DNA from: Limnohabitans sp.
Lineage (GTDB): Bacteria > Pseudomonadota > Gammaproteobacteria > Burkholderiales > Burkholderiaceae_C
DNA: 22,372 bases
Assembly: GCA_009693225.1 (NCBI GenBank)
Contig: SHXP01000006.1
Location: 1 to 22,372, forward strand
Direction: 5' to 3'
A model generated the notes under the pieces. It made no database searches. It worked only from the letters and a program-made list of their open reading frames with translations, and had not been told where the DNA came from. Below, in pieces: positions 15,568 through 22,372 of this stretch (within the stretch, counting starts at the first letter, position 1; each line of letters starts with the position of its first letter). A program made the position numbers and the translations under genes.

Positions 15568-16530
15568 ATGCTGACTTCAGATTACCTCCCGGTGAGCGTG
15601 TTCGCCTGCGCCTTATGGCCTGATTCTGCGCAATCTGCCGATGCTTACACAGCATTGCCCTGGCTGGCGGCTTTGCAGTCACTGGAACACAAGCAGCCAT
15701 TGCAGCAGCTGGCCGCTGCCGGCATGCACCTATTCAGCCGCCTGCCGCCCGACAGCGCCTGCAGCAGCCACGAATGGGCGTATGCGCTTGCTGCCGGCTG
15801 GCCTGAAAATCCGGGCTTGCTGCCGTTTGCCGCGCAGGCCGCGCAGCAATTACAACTGCGCTGTCCGCCGGATCACGGCTGGGCTTTTGTCGACCTGGTC
15901 CATGGCCAATTCAACCAGGGACATATGCACATCTCATTGCCCGGCAGCCTCAGCGACACCAAATCCGAAGGTTTTCTGCACGCCATGCAGCCCTATTTTG
16001 AAGAGGACGGTATCAGTTTGCAGGCGCTGTCACCCGGGCGTTTTCTGGCGCATTCACCGCTTTTAAAAGCATTACCCGCTGTCTCGCTGGACCTGGTCTT
16101 ACAGCAAGGCACGAACGCGCTGGCGCAAGCCGAGCCGCTGGCCACACAAAGCCCGGCGCAACGCCTGCTGCGGCGTTTGCAAAATGAAATGCAAATGCTC
16201 TTCTATACCCACGCGCTGAACGAGCAACGTGCCAAACCTGTCAACTCTTTCTGGCTCAGCGGCAGCGGCGACTTGCCCGCACGGGCGAACCCTGGCGTGA
16301 TTCTGCACACCGGTTTACGCGACAGCTTCCTGGCGCAGGACACCGCCGTCTGGGCCCGGACCTGGCTCAAGCTGGCTGAGCAAGCCATGCTGCCGGCTTT
16401 AGAACAAGGCCATGCGCTGGTGCTGTGCGGGCCACAGCGTTGTCTGCGCTTGCAGGCAGGTAACAGCAACTGGCTGCAAAACCTCACACACAAGTTGTTC
16501 ACACCCTCGCTGACCAGGAGGCTGTCATGA
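15568..16530 (+). CDS. RpfE-like conserved protein upstream of recJ
   Basis: A 320-aa cytoplasmic protein without signal peptide or membrane helix. It resembles the RpfE/COG4255 group: a Gln/Leu/Ala-rich N-terminal half with HGWAFVDLVHGQFNQGHMH, then LLRRLQNEMQMLFYTHALNE and PVNSFWLSGSGDLP (about 210-245), the best conserved block. Some members are annotated as cofactor-independent phosphoglycerate mutase-like, but no catalytic Ser/metal motif is visible here and I would not claim activity. In Xanthomonas rpfE also lies directly before recJ, which supports the assignment. The ATG at 15568 has no Shine-Dalgarno. The stop overlaps the recJ start as ATGA. Confidence 0.7.
   Translation: MLTSDYLPVSVFACALWPDSAQSADAYTALPWLAALQSLEHKQPLQQLAAAGMHLFSRLPPDSACSSHEWAYALAAGWPENPGLLPFAAQAAQQLQLRCPPDHGWAFVDLVHGQFNQGHMHISLPGSLSDTKSEGFLHAMQPYFEEDGISLQALSPGRFLAHSPLLKALPAVSLDLVLQQGTNALAQAEPLATQSPAQRLLRRLQNEMQMLFYTHALNEQRAKPVNSFWLSGSGDLPARANPGVILHTGLRDSFLAQDTAVWARTWLKLAEQAMLPALEQGHALVLCGPQRCLRLQAGNSNWLQNLTHKLFTPSLTRRLS
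16516..16521 (+). promoter_or_regulatory. Strong ribosome binding site of recJ
   Basis: AGGAGG with a five-base spacer to the ATG at 16527, inside the end of the RpfE-like gene. It is the strongest Shine-Dalgarno in the window and suggests efficient independent initiation of recJ in addition to coupling. Confidence 0.7.
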
Positions 16531-18236
16531 AGTTCATCACCCGTGATGTGCCGCCGCGCGCCGCCTGGACGCTGGAGCAGGCCGGCGTGCATCCGCTGCT
16601 GTCGCGTTTGTACGCTGGTCGAGGTGTCAGCGATGCCAAAGAGCTGGACCCTTCGCTGTCGCAATTGCTGCCTCCCGACGGCATGAAGGGCATGGCTGAC
16701 GCCGCACGCCTGCTGGCTGGCGCCATAGCGAGTCAACGACGCATATGCATCGTCGCCGACTACGACTGTGACGGCGCGACGGCGTGTGCGGTGGGATTGC
16801 GCGGCCTGAGGCTGCTGGGCGCTCAACACGTGGACTTCATCGTGCCTGACCGCGTGGTCGACGGCTATGGCCTCACGCCGTCGATTTCGCAACGGGTGCA
16901 TGCCAGCGGTGCGCAAGTGTTGATCACGGTTGACAACGGCATTGCCAGCGTCGAAGGGGTGGCCGAGGCACAACGCCTGGGTTTGCAAGTGCTGGTGACC
17001 GACCACCATTTGCCCGGACCGTCGATTCCTGCAGCCGATGCACTTGTCAACCCGAACCAGCCAGGGTGTCACTTCGAAAGCAAAAGCATCGCCGGTGTCG
17101 GAGTCATGTTTTACGTGCTGCTGGCACTGCGCGCCGAATTGCGACAACGCGGAGTTTTCATTAAAGACACAGAGCCGCGCCTGGATGGTTTGCTGCCATT
17201 GGTCGCGCTGGGTACGGTGGCGGATGTGGTGAAACTGGATGCGAACAACCGCCGCTTGGTGGCACAAGGCTTGCAGCGTATGCGCCGGGGTGTTTTGCCG
17301 ACGGGCATGGCAGCGCTGTTTCAAGTGGCCGGTCGCGACCCGGCGCTTGCCATCAGCCAGGACATGGGCTTTGCACTGGGTCCGCGTATCAACGCCGCCG
17401 GTCGTTTGGCCGACATGCGCCTGGGTATCGAATGTCTGCGAACCGATGATGCCACTTCGGCTTTGCAACTCGCGCAACAACTCGACGCCATCAACCGTGA
17501 ACGGCGTACGCTGGAGAGCGGCATGCGGGAACAGGCTTTGCTGATCGCTGAATCGCTGATGGACAGCGAAGACGCGCCGCCGCCGGCCTTGTGCGTTTAT
17601 GACGAAGAATTTCACGAGGGCGTGATCGGTATCGTCGCCGGTCGCCTCAAGGATTTGCATTACCGGCCCTGCTTTGTGTTTGCCGCCAGCGAGTCCGAAG
17701 GTCAAGCGGTGTTGAAAGGCTCGGGCCGTTCCATCCCCGGTTTTCATTTGCGCGATGCATTGGACGCGATGGTCAAGCGGCACCCGGGTTTACTGCTGCG
17801 TTTCGGCGGCCACGCCATGGCCGCCGGTTGCACTTTGCTGAAGGACGATCTGGCCACGTTCGAAGCCGCGCTGCAACACATTGCCGCGCAATGGCTGGAT
17901 GCGGCCACACTGGCGCAGTCTCTGCCCACCGACGGCCCTCTGGCGGCAGAACACCTGCGCCCGGACGTGGCGATTGAATTGCAAAACCAGGTGTGGGGCC
18001 AGGGCTTTGCGGCACCCGTATTTCATGACAGAGTCGAAGTGGTCAGTCAGCGCATCGTCGGCGAAAAACATTTGTCGCTCAAACTGAAATTACACGGCCA
18101 GGCCATCGACGGTATCTGGTTCGGTCACACCGAGCCGCTGCCGGCCTATGCCGAACTCGCCTACCGGCTGGTGCTCGAGAGTTGGCAGGGCAAGCGCAAA
18201 CTCAAGCTGCATGTGGAAAACATGCTTACCGCCTAG
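16527..18236 (+). CDS. recJ: Single-stranded-DNA-specific exonuclease RecJ
   Basis: A 569-aa protein, the usual RecJ length. DHH-family metal motifs are present in order: D78-Y-D80-C-D82 (VADYDCDG), D136 in TVDNG, D159-H-H161 (VTDHHLPG), then ALVNPNQPG, LVALGTVADVV and LGPRINAAGRL. The DHHA1 domain carries RFGGHAMAAG (about 430), and a C-terminal OB-like domain ends the protein. RecJ degrades single-stranded DNA 5' to 3' in mismatch repair, base excision and RecF-pathway recombination. All catalytic residues look intact. It is coupled to the RpfE-like gene by ATGA and followed after 9 bp by the PHP gene. Confidence 0.96.
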   Translation: MKFITRDVPPRAAWTLEQAGVHPLLSRLYAGRGVSDAKELDPSLSQLLPPDGMKGMADAARLLAGAIASQRRICIVADYDCDGATACAVGLRGLRLLGAQHVDFIVPDRVVDGYGLTPSISQRVHASGAQVLITVDNGIASVEGVAEAQRLGLQVLVTDHHLPGPSIPAADALVNPNQPGCHFESKSIAGVGVMFYVLLALRAELRQRGVFIKDTEPRLDGLLPLVALGTVADVVKLDANNRRLVAQGLQRMRRGVLPTGMAALFQVAGRDPALAISQDMGFALGPRINAAGRLADMRLGIECLRTDDATSALQLAQQLDAINRERRTLESGMREQALLIAESLMDSEDAPPPALCVYDEEFHEGVIGIVAGRLKDLHYRPCFVFAASESEGQAVLKGSGRSIPGFHLRDALDAMVKRHPGLLLRFGGHAMAAGCTLLKDDLATFEAALQHIAAQWLDAATLAQSLPTDGPLAAEHLRPDVAIELQNQVWGQGFAAPVFHDRVEVVSQRIVGEKHLSLKLKLHGQAIDGIWFGHTEPLPAYAELAYRLVLESWQGKRKLKLHVENMLTA

Positions 18237-18245
18237 AATCACACA

Positions 18246-19097
18246 GTGAACATACTTAACGCCGATCTGCATTGCCACTCTGTCGTTTCTGACGGAACCC
18301 TCACGCCCGAGGCGCTGGCCGCCCGTGCGCACGCAAACGGGGTTGAGCTGTGGTCGCTGACCGACCATGATGAAATCGGCGGTCAGCAACGCGCCGCCGC
18401 CGCCGCTAAGGCCCTGGGCTTGGCTTATTTAAGCGGCACCGAAATTTCCGTGTCTTTCGCCGGTCACACGGTGCATATCGTCGGGCTCGGGTTTGACATT
18501 GATGACCCGCGCTTGCTCGCAGGCCTCAAAAGCACGCGCGGCGGCCGCCACGAACGTGCCAAAAACATGGCCGCAGGACTGGCCAAAGTCGGTATCCACG
18601 GCAGTTTTGAAGGCGCGCTCACCTATGCCGGCAACCCTGATTTGATTTCACGCACCCACTTCGCCCGTTTTCTGGTGGAGACCGACTTCTGCAAAGACAC
18701 GCATGAGGTGTTCCGGCGATTTCTGACCGAAGGCAAACCGGGTTACGTGCCGCACCGCTGGGCCTCGTTGGGCGACGCCGTCAGCTGGATCCGTGAATGC
18801 AAAGGGGTCGCTGTCATCGCTCACCCGGCACGTTACGGCTTCACACCGACCGAAGAATTCGCCTTGTTCACCGAATTCAAAAACCACGGCGGCCAGGCGG
18901 TCGAAGTGATGACCGGCAGCCATTCCGCTCTGGAAGCCCTTGAATACGCCGACATGGCACGCGAGTTTGACCTGGCTGCATCGCGCGGCAGCGATTTCCA
19001 CAGCCCGGACGAAAGCCACACCGACCTGGGCACTTTGCCCTGGCTGCCGGGCGACCTGACCCCGGTGTGGGAACTGCTGGCCGAGCGCATCCAATAA
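18246..19097 (+). CDS. PHP-domain phosphatase (YciV/RNase AM / nucleoside bisphosphate phosphatase family)
   Basis: A 283-aa PHP protein. Metal-binding motifs are D7-LHCHSVVSDG, LTDHDEIGG, SGTEIS, RTHFARFL, VIAHPARYGF and RGSDFHSP, all intact. The family includes E. coli YciV (TrpH, RNase AM), a 5'-3' exoribonuclease that trims rRNA 5' ends, and the Chromobacterium 3',5'-nucleoside bisphosphate phosphatase; sequence alone does not separate the two activities. Next to recJ it could help dispose of nucleotide products, but that is inference. The GTG at 18246 is used because the conserved N-terminus starts within five residues of it; no clear Shine-Dalgarno precedes it. It is followed by a small hairpin and then yciO. 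Confidence 0.92.
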   Translation: MNILNADLHCHSVVSDGTLTPEALAARAHANGVELWSLTDHDEIGGQQRAAAAAKALGLAYLSGTEISVSFAGHTVHIVGLGFDIDDPRLLAGLKSTRGGRHERAKNMAAGLAKVGIHGSFEGALTYAGNPDLISRTHFARFLVETDFCKDTHEVFRRFLTEGKPGYVPHRWASLGDAVSWIRECKGVAVIAHPARYGFTPTEEFALFTEFKNHGGQAVEVMTGSHSALEALEYADMAREFDLAASRGSDFHSPDESHTDLGTLPWLPGDLTPVWELLAERIQ

Positions 19098-19098
19098 C

Positions 19099-19114
19099 TC
19101 GGCGTTTGCGCCGA
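19099..19114 (+). terminator. Hairpin between the PHP gene and yciO, possible weak terminator
   Basis: TCGGCG / TTTG loop / CGCCGA, a perfect 6-bp GC-rich stem followed by TTTCT. The T tract is short for an intrinsic terminator. The hairpin occupies the place where the yciO ribosome binding site would be expected, so it could instead limit yciO translation. Confidence 0.35.
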
Positions 19115-19121
19115 TTTCTCC

Positions 19122-19823
19122 ATGGCCCAATGGCTGCAAGTACACCCTGACAACCCGCAACCGCGTTTATTGAAACAAGCCGTGAATATGCTCAGTCAGG
19201 GCCGGGTGCTGGCGGTGCCCACGGATTCCAGCTACGCCCTGGTCTGCCACCTGGACGACAAAGCCGCCATCGATCAGATGCGCCGCCTGCGCGGTGTGGA
19301 CGACAAACACCACCTCACCCTGCTGTGCCGTGACCTGAGCGAACTGGCGCTGTACGCCAAGGTAGACAACCGGCAGTTCCGTCTGCTCAAGGCCGCCACG
19401 CCGGGTGCATACACATTCATACTGGAAGCAACCAAGGAAGTGCCGCGCCGAGTGGCGCATCCACACCGCAAAACCATAGGTTTACGGGTACCGGAACACC
19501 TGTGCCTGCTGCAATTGCTGGAACTGCACGGCTCGCCGCTGCTGGCCACCACCTTGATCCCACCGGGGGAAACCGAGCCCTTGAACGATGCCCGGGACAT
19601 ACGGGGGCGCTTTGAGCATCAACTTGCCGCCGTCATTGATGCAGGCGCCTGTTCCATGAAAGCCACCACGGTGGTTGATTTAACACCTATGGGTGAAGGC
19701 GGCCTTCCCCTGCTGCTCAGACCCGGCGGCGGCGATATAAGTCTTTTTATGGCTCTACAAAACCCCGGCAGATTGCCTTTTGCTCGCACCCCGAGGTCTG
19801 GTATAGGGGAAAAAGATTACTGA
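19122..19823 (+). CDS. yciO: YciO (Sua5/TsaC/YrdC family, threonylcarbamoyl-AMP synthase-like)
   Basis: A 233-aa YrdC-fold protein. The opening WLQVHPDNPQPRLLKQAV and VPTDSSYALVCHLDDKAA (33-50) is the YciO-type N-terminus. KHHLTLLCRDLSELA and PGAYTFILEATKEVP cover the ATP and threonine site, and TTLIPPGETEPL follows. TsaC/Sua5 make threonylcarbamoyl-AMP for tRNA t6A; YciO is a related paralogue with weak or uncertain activity, so the true t6A enzyme may be elsewhere. Usual members stop near LRPGGGDI; here about 24 more residues follow (19749-19820), rich in rare codons (CTA, AGA, AGG, ATA). The ATG at 19122 has no clear Shine-Dalgarno. Confidence 0.9.
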   Translation: MAQWLQVHPDNPQPRLLKQAVNMLSQGRVLAVPTDSSYALVCHLDDKAAIDQMRRLRGVDDKHHLTLLCRDLSELALYAKVDNRQFRLLKAATPGAYTFILEATKEVPRRVAHPHRKTIGLRVPEHLCLLQLLELHGSPLLATTLIPPGETEPLNDARDIRGRFEHQLAAVIDAGACSMKATTVVDLTPMGEGGLPLLLRPGGGDISLFMALQNPGRLPFARTPRSGIGEKDY

Positions 19824-19835
19824 TAATTGTTGTTT

Positions 19836-19844
19836 TGATATTAT
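19836..19844 (+). promoter_or_regulatory. Candidate extended -10 promoter before the M50 protease gene
   Basis: TGATATTAT fits an extended -10 (TGN then TATTAT, five of six matches) within an AT-rich 50-bp island. It would start transcription about 24 bp before the GTG at 19875. The -35 is poor (TTACTG at 19817), as is common with extended -10 promoters. Confidence 0.35.
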
Positions 19845-19874
19845 TTTTAGCGGGTTTAGTGCGACAATATAAAT

Positions 19875-20555
19875 GTGAGTTTCAATGAAATAGTTCAAAC
19901 AATCACCACCCATGCTTTGCCGGTATTACTGGCAATCACCCTGCATGAGGCGGCCCATGGTCTTGTCGCCAAGCTTCTGGGCGACAACTCGGCCTGGGCC
20001 ATGGGGCGGGTCACCCTCAATCCGTTTGTTCATATTGATCCTGTCGGTACGATTGCCATGCCTTTGCTTTTGTACATCGCCACGGCCGGGCATTTTTTGT
20101 TCGGCTATGCCAAACCGGTACCCGTTGATTTTTCCCGCTTGCGGCATCCCAAACGCGACATGGTCTGGGTAGCGCTGGCCGGTCCGGCCGCCAATCTGCT
20201 GCAAGCAGTGATCTGGGCCGCGGTCATTTACCTGTTGAGCGGCTATGGTGTGGAAGAAAGATTTTTTCTGGAAATGGCGCAAGCCGGTTTGCTAAGTAAT
20301 CTGGTGATGTTCGCCTTTAACCTGTTCCCTATACCGCCCATGGACGGCGGGCGCATCATGGTCGGCCTGTTGCCGATGCGGCTGGCGCTGGGTTTTGCCC
20401 GTGTCGAACGCTTCGGTTTTTTCATTGTTATGGGACTGGTCATGCTCGGTATCGTCAATGCACTGTGGATGTTGCCCATCATGACCGCTTCCACGCTTTC
20501 CATCCAGTGGCTGCTGCAGCCCCTGGCCAATTATTTGCAATTGCCCTCGCCATGA
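19875..20555 (+). CDS. Site-2 protease family (M50) membrane metalloprotease
   Basis: A 226-aa inner-membrane protein with about five or six helices. The zinc site is H24-E-A-A-H28 (LHEAAHGL) in the first helix, with the third ligand D157 in FNLFPIPPMDGGRI. GYAKPVPVDFSRLRHPKRD and ALAGPAANLLQA mark the small M50 subgroup without PDZ or CBS domain. These are intramembrane proteases; substrates for this subgroup are unknown. It begins with GTG after an AT-rich stretch and has no clear Shine-Dalgarno. The stop overlaps trpS as ATGA, so it is the upstream partner of trpS. This M50-trpS pairing is common in Burkholderiales. Confidence 0.92.
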   Translation: MSFNEIVQTITTHALPVLLAITLHEAAHGLVAKLLGDNSAWAMGRVTLNPFVHIDPVGTIAMPLLLYIATAGHFLFGYAKPVPVDFSRLRHPKRDMVWVALAGPAANLLQAVIWAAVIYLLSGYGVEERFFLEMAQAGLLSNLVMFAFNLFPIPPMDGGRIMVGLLPMRLALGFARVERFGFFIVMGLVMLGIVNALWMLPIMTASTLSIQWLLQPLANYLQLPSP

Positions 20556-21748
20556 CCGATCGCGTTCTCTCCGGTATGCGCCCCACCGGCGCACTACATC
20601 TGGGCCACTACCACGGTGCCCTGAAAAACTGGGTGCGTCTGCAATCCGAGATGGAGTGTTTTTATTTCGTCGCCGATTGGCACGCGCTCACCACCCACTA
20701 CCAGAGCCGCGAGGTGATTGAAAAAAATGTGTATGAGATGGTCATCGACTGGCTGGCCGCCGGTCTGGACCCGGACAAATGCACGCTGTTTCTGCAAAGC
20801 CGCATCCCCGAACACGCCGAGCTGTTCACCCTGCTGGCCATGAGCACGCCCATCAGCTGGCTGGAGCGCGTACCCACCTACAAAGACCAGCAGGAAAAGC
20901 TCAAAGAGAAAGACCTGACCACCTACGGCTTTCTCGGCTACCCGCTGTTGCAGGCGGCAGACATTCTGATTTACAAAGCCAAGCATGTGCCGGTCGGTGA
21001 AGACCAGGCCAGCCATGTGGAACTCACCCGTGAGGCTGCACGTCGCTTCAACCATTTGTACGGTCGTGAACCCGATTTTGATGCGCTGGTGCAACAGTGC
21101 CTGAGCAAACTGCCCAAGGACATCGTCAAGCGCTTTGAAAAATCCCGCAAGCAGTTTCAGGAAACCGGTGACACCAAGGCGCTGGACGGGGCCATGGGCT
21201 ATTTGCAAAACGCCACTGAATTGACGGACAAAGACCGTGAGCGCCTGGAAGGCTACTTCAAGGGCACCGGCAAAGCGGTCCTGACCGAACCACATGCGCT
21301 GCTGACCGAGGCCAGCAAACTGCCCGGCCTGGATGGCGTAAAAATGAGCAAAAGCTATAACAACACCATCGACATGCGCGAAGACAAGGCCAGCATAGAT
21401 GCCAAGGTCAAGCGCATGCAGACCGACCCGGCGCGTATCAAAAGAACCGATGCGGGCAACCCGGACCTGTGCCCGGTCTGGCAATTCCACCTGGTCTATT
21501 CACCTGAAAGCACCCGCCAATGGGTGAAAACCGAATGCACCCGGGCCGGTATCGGCTGCCTAGAATGCAAACAACCCATCATTGAGGCCATTATTGCCGA
21601 GCAACAGCCCATGTTAGAGCGTGCCGCGCCTTTTATTTCTAATCCCCGCCTTGTTCGTGATATCGTTGACGCTGGAACTCAACGTGCACGATCCACGGCG
21701 CAAGACACCATGCGCGATGTGCGCGAGGCCATGGGCCTGAATTATTGA
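20552..21748 (+). CDS. trpS: Tryptophanyl-tRNA synthetase
   Basis: A 398-aa class Ic aminoacyl-tRNA synthetase. HIGH is H16-LGH19 in GALHLGHYHGAL, KMSKS is intact in GVKMSKSYNN (about 263), and AMSTPISWLERVPTYKDQ and VPVGEDQASHVELTREAARR match TrpS. The middle insert and longer C-terminus fit the roughly 400-aa betaproteobacterial form, longer than the 334 aa of E. coli. It charges tRNA-Trp in the cytoplasm. The ATG at 20552 overlaps the M50 stop; an earlier start would run inside that gene. No leader peptide or T-box precedes it, so control is probably through the operon promoter. Confidence 0.97.
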   Translation: MTDRVLSGMRPTGALHLGHYHGALKNWVRLQSEMECFYFVADWHALTTHYQSREVIEKNVYEMVIDWLAAGLDPDKCTLFLQSRIPEHAELFTLLAMSTPISWLERVPTYKDQQEKLKEKDLTTYGFLGYPLLQAADILIYKAKHVPVGEDQASHVELTREAARRFNHLYGREPDFDALVQQCLSKLPKDIVKRFEKSRKQFQETGDTKALDGAMGYLQNATELTDKDRERLEGYFKGTGKAVLTEPHALLTEASKLPGLDGVKMSKSYNNTIDMREDKASIDAKVKRMQTDPARIKRTDAGNPDLCPVWQFHLVYSPESTRQWVKTECTRAGIGCLECKQPIIEAIIAEQQPMLERAAPFISNPRLVRDIVDAGTQRARSTAQDTMRDVREAMGLNY

Positions 21749-21764
21749 CACCCGGAGAATAACC

Positions 21765-22367
21765 ATGAGTTTATATGTGATCGATGACCACCCGATGGTT
21801 CGCCAGATGATAGGCATGCTGCTGCGTCGTCTGCGCCCCGCTTCCAAAGTAGTCGAACTGGAGAAATTCAGTGAACTGCAGGCAGCCCTCATTAAAAACG
21901 GCGAACCCGAATTGTTCGTGCTGGATTTGCTGCTGCCGGGCGTCAAAGGCGCCACCGCCATTTCTGACGTGAGAAAAATGTACCCAGACATTCCACTGGT
22001 GGTGGTGTCGGCCATGCCCTCCGGTGAAGCGCGCGACGCCTGCCTGGAAGCCGGCGCCGATCTCTATATCGAAAAATCCACAGACACAGCAGAAATATCA
22101 GCTGCCATCCAGAATATTTTGAAATCTGACGGCGATGAAATCGATGCTGATGCAGTGGTGATCGGCGACATCAAATTGTCCAAACGCCAGAAGCAACTCA
22201 TTCTAATGCTCGACCGCGGCTTGTCCAACCGCGACATTGCAGCCGAACTCAATATCAGCGAACACACGGTCAAGGTGCACCTGTGGCGTTTGTTCCGCCG
22301 TCTGGGTGTCAAAAGCCGCACACAAACCCTGCACTTTGCCCGCACACACGGTTTGTTGATGGGCTGA
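21765..22367 (+). CDS. NarL/FixJ-type response regulator (LuxR HTH)
   Basis: A 200-aa two-domain regulator. The receiver has D7-D8 (VIDDHP), phosphoacceptor D54 (FVLDLLLPG), S82 at the switch position (VVSAMP) and K104 (YIEKS), so it looks active. The C-terminal LuxR HTH is LSKRQKQLILMLDRGLSNRD then IAAELNISEHTVKVHLWRLF, a normal DNA-binding domain. GGAG seven bases before the ATG is a good ribosome binding site. It lies 16 bp after trpS and is probably cotranscribed. No kinase gene follows in the window; the only kinase present is the decayed hybrid at the other end, more than 19 kb away, so its partner is unknown. Confidence 0.9.
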   Translation: MSLYVIDDHPMVRQMIGMLLRRLRPASKVVELEKFSELQAALIKNGEPELFVLDLLLPGVKGATAISDVRKMYPDIPLVVVSAMPSGEARDACLEAGADLYIEKSTDTAEISAAIQNILKSDGDEIDADAVVIGDIKLSKRQKQLILMLDRGLSNRDIAAELNISEHTVKVHLWRLFRRLGVKSRTQTLHFARTHGLLMG

Positions 22368-22372
22368 ACTTC

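Noticed and set aside
16203..17783. Long antisense frame (526 codons) opposite recJ and the RpfE-like gene
   Set aside because: It lies wholly opposite two well-supported genes, is rich in His/Arg/Gln as expected of mirror frames in GC-rich DNA, and shows no domain.
1..22372. Mobile element, phage, CRISPR or toxin-antitoxin content
   Set aside because: No transposase, integrase, terminal repeat, spaced repeat array or small paired toxin/antitoxin frames were seen; gene content is ordinary chromosomal.

Overview
This window looks like chromosomal DNA from a betaproteobacterium, most likely order Burkholderiales. The evidence is moderately high GC coding sequence, a TctB/TctA-type transporter pair, an RpfE-like gene directly before recJ, the run PHP-phosphatase / yciO / M50 protease / trpS, and a CsgG / DUF4810 / DUF799 lipoprotein trio like that of Neisseria and other betaproteobacteria. 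No rRNA, tRNA, IS element, phage gene or CRISPR array was seen, and no gene-free stretch exceeds 300 bp.

Region 1 (1-2500, + strand): a small secreted protein of the molybdopterin-oxidoreductase fold, followed by a hybrid sensor histidine kinase that is clearly a pseudogene (three in-frame stops, one frameshift, lost ATP-box glycines). Region 2 (2537-11688, all - strand): read in transcription order this is a TatD nuclease, a spermidine-synthase-like protein, TctB, TctA, a DUF3422 membrane protein (split by a one-base frameshift), a gamma-glutamyltransferase-family protein, an EamA exporter, an SDR protein with an altered active site and a prolyl-4-hydroxylase-like oxygenase. The last three are tightly packed and translationally coupled.

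Region 3 (11689-13596, + strand): a 223-bp divergent control region and then three overlapping or closely spaced lipoprotein genes (CsgG-like, DUF4810, DUF799), probably an outer-membrane assembly of unknown purpose. Region 4 (13598-15533, - strand): lolC and lolD, the inner-membrane lipoprotein release ABC transporter. It converges on region 3 with a single base between stop codons.

Region 5 (15568-22367, + strand): an RpfE-like protein, recJ, a PHP phosphatase/RNase AM homologue, yciO, an M50 site-2 protease, trpS and a NarL/FixJ response regulator. Several joints are ATGA overlaps. The main internal break is an AT-rich promoter-like island before the M50 gene.

The best candidates for something undescribed are the three-lipoprotein operon and the EamA/SDR/P4H-like cassette. 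The clearest evolutionary event is the decay of the sensor kinase beside an intact partner gene.
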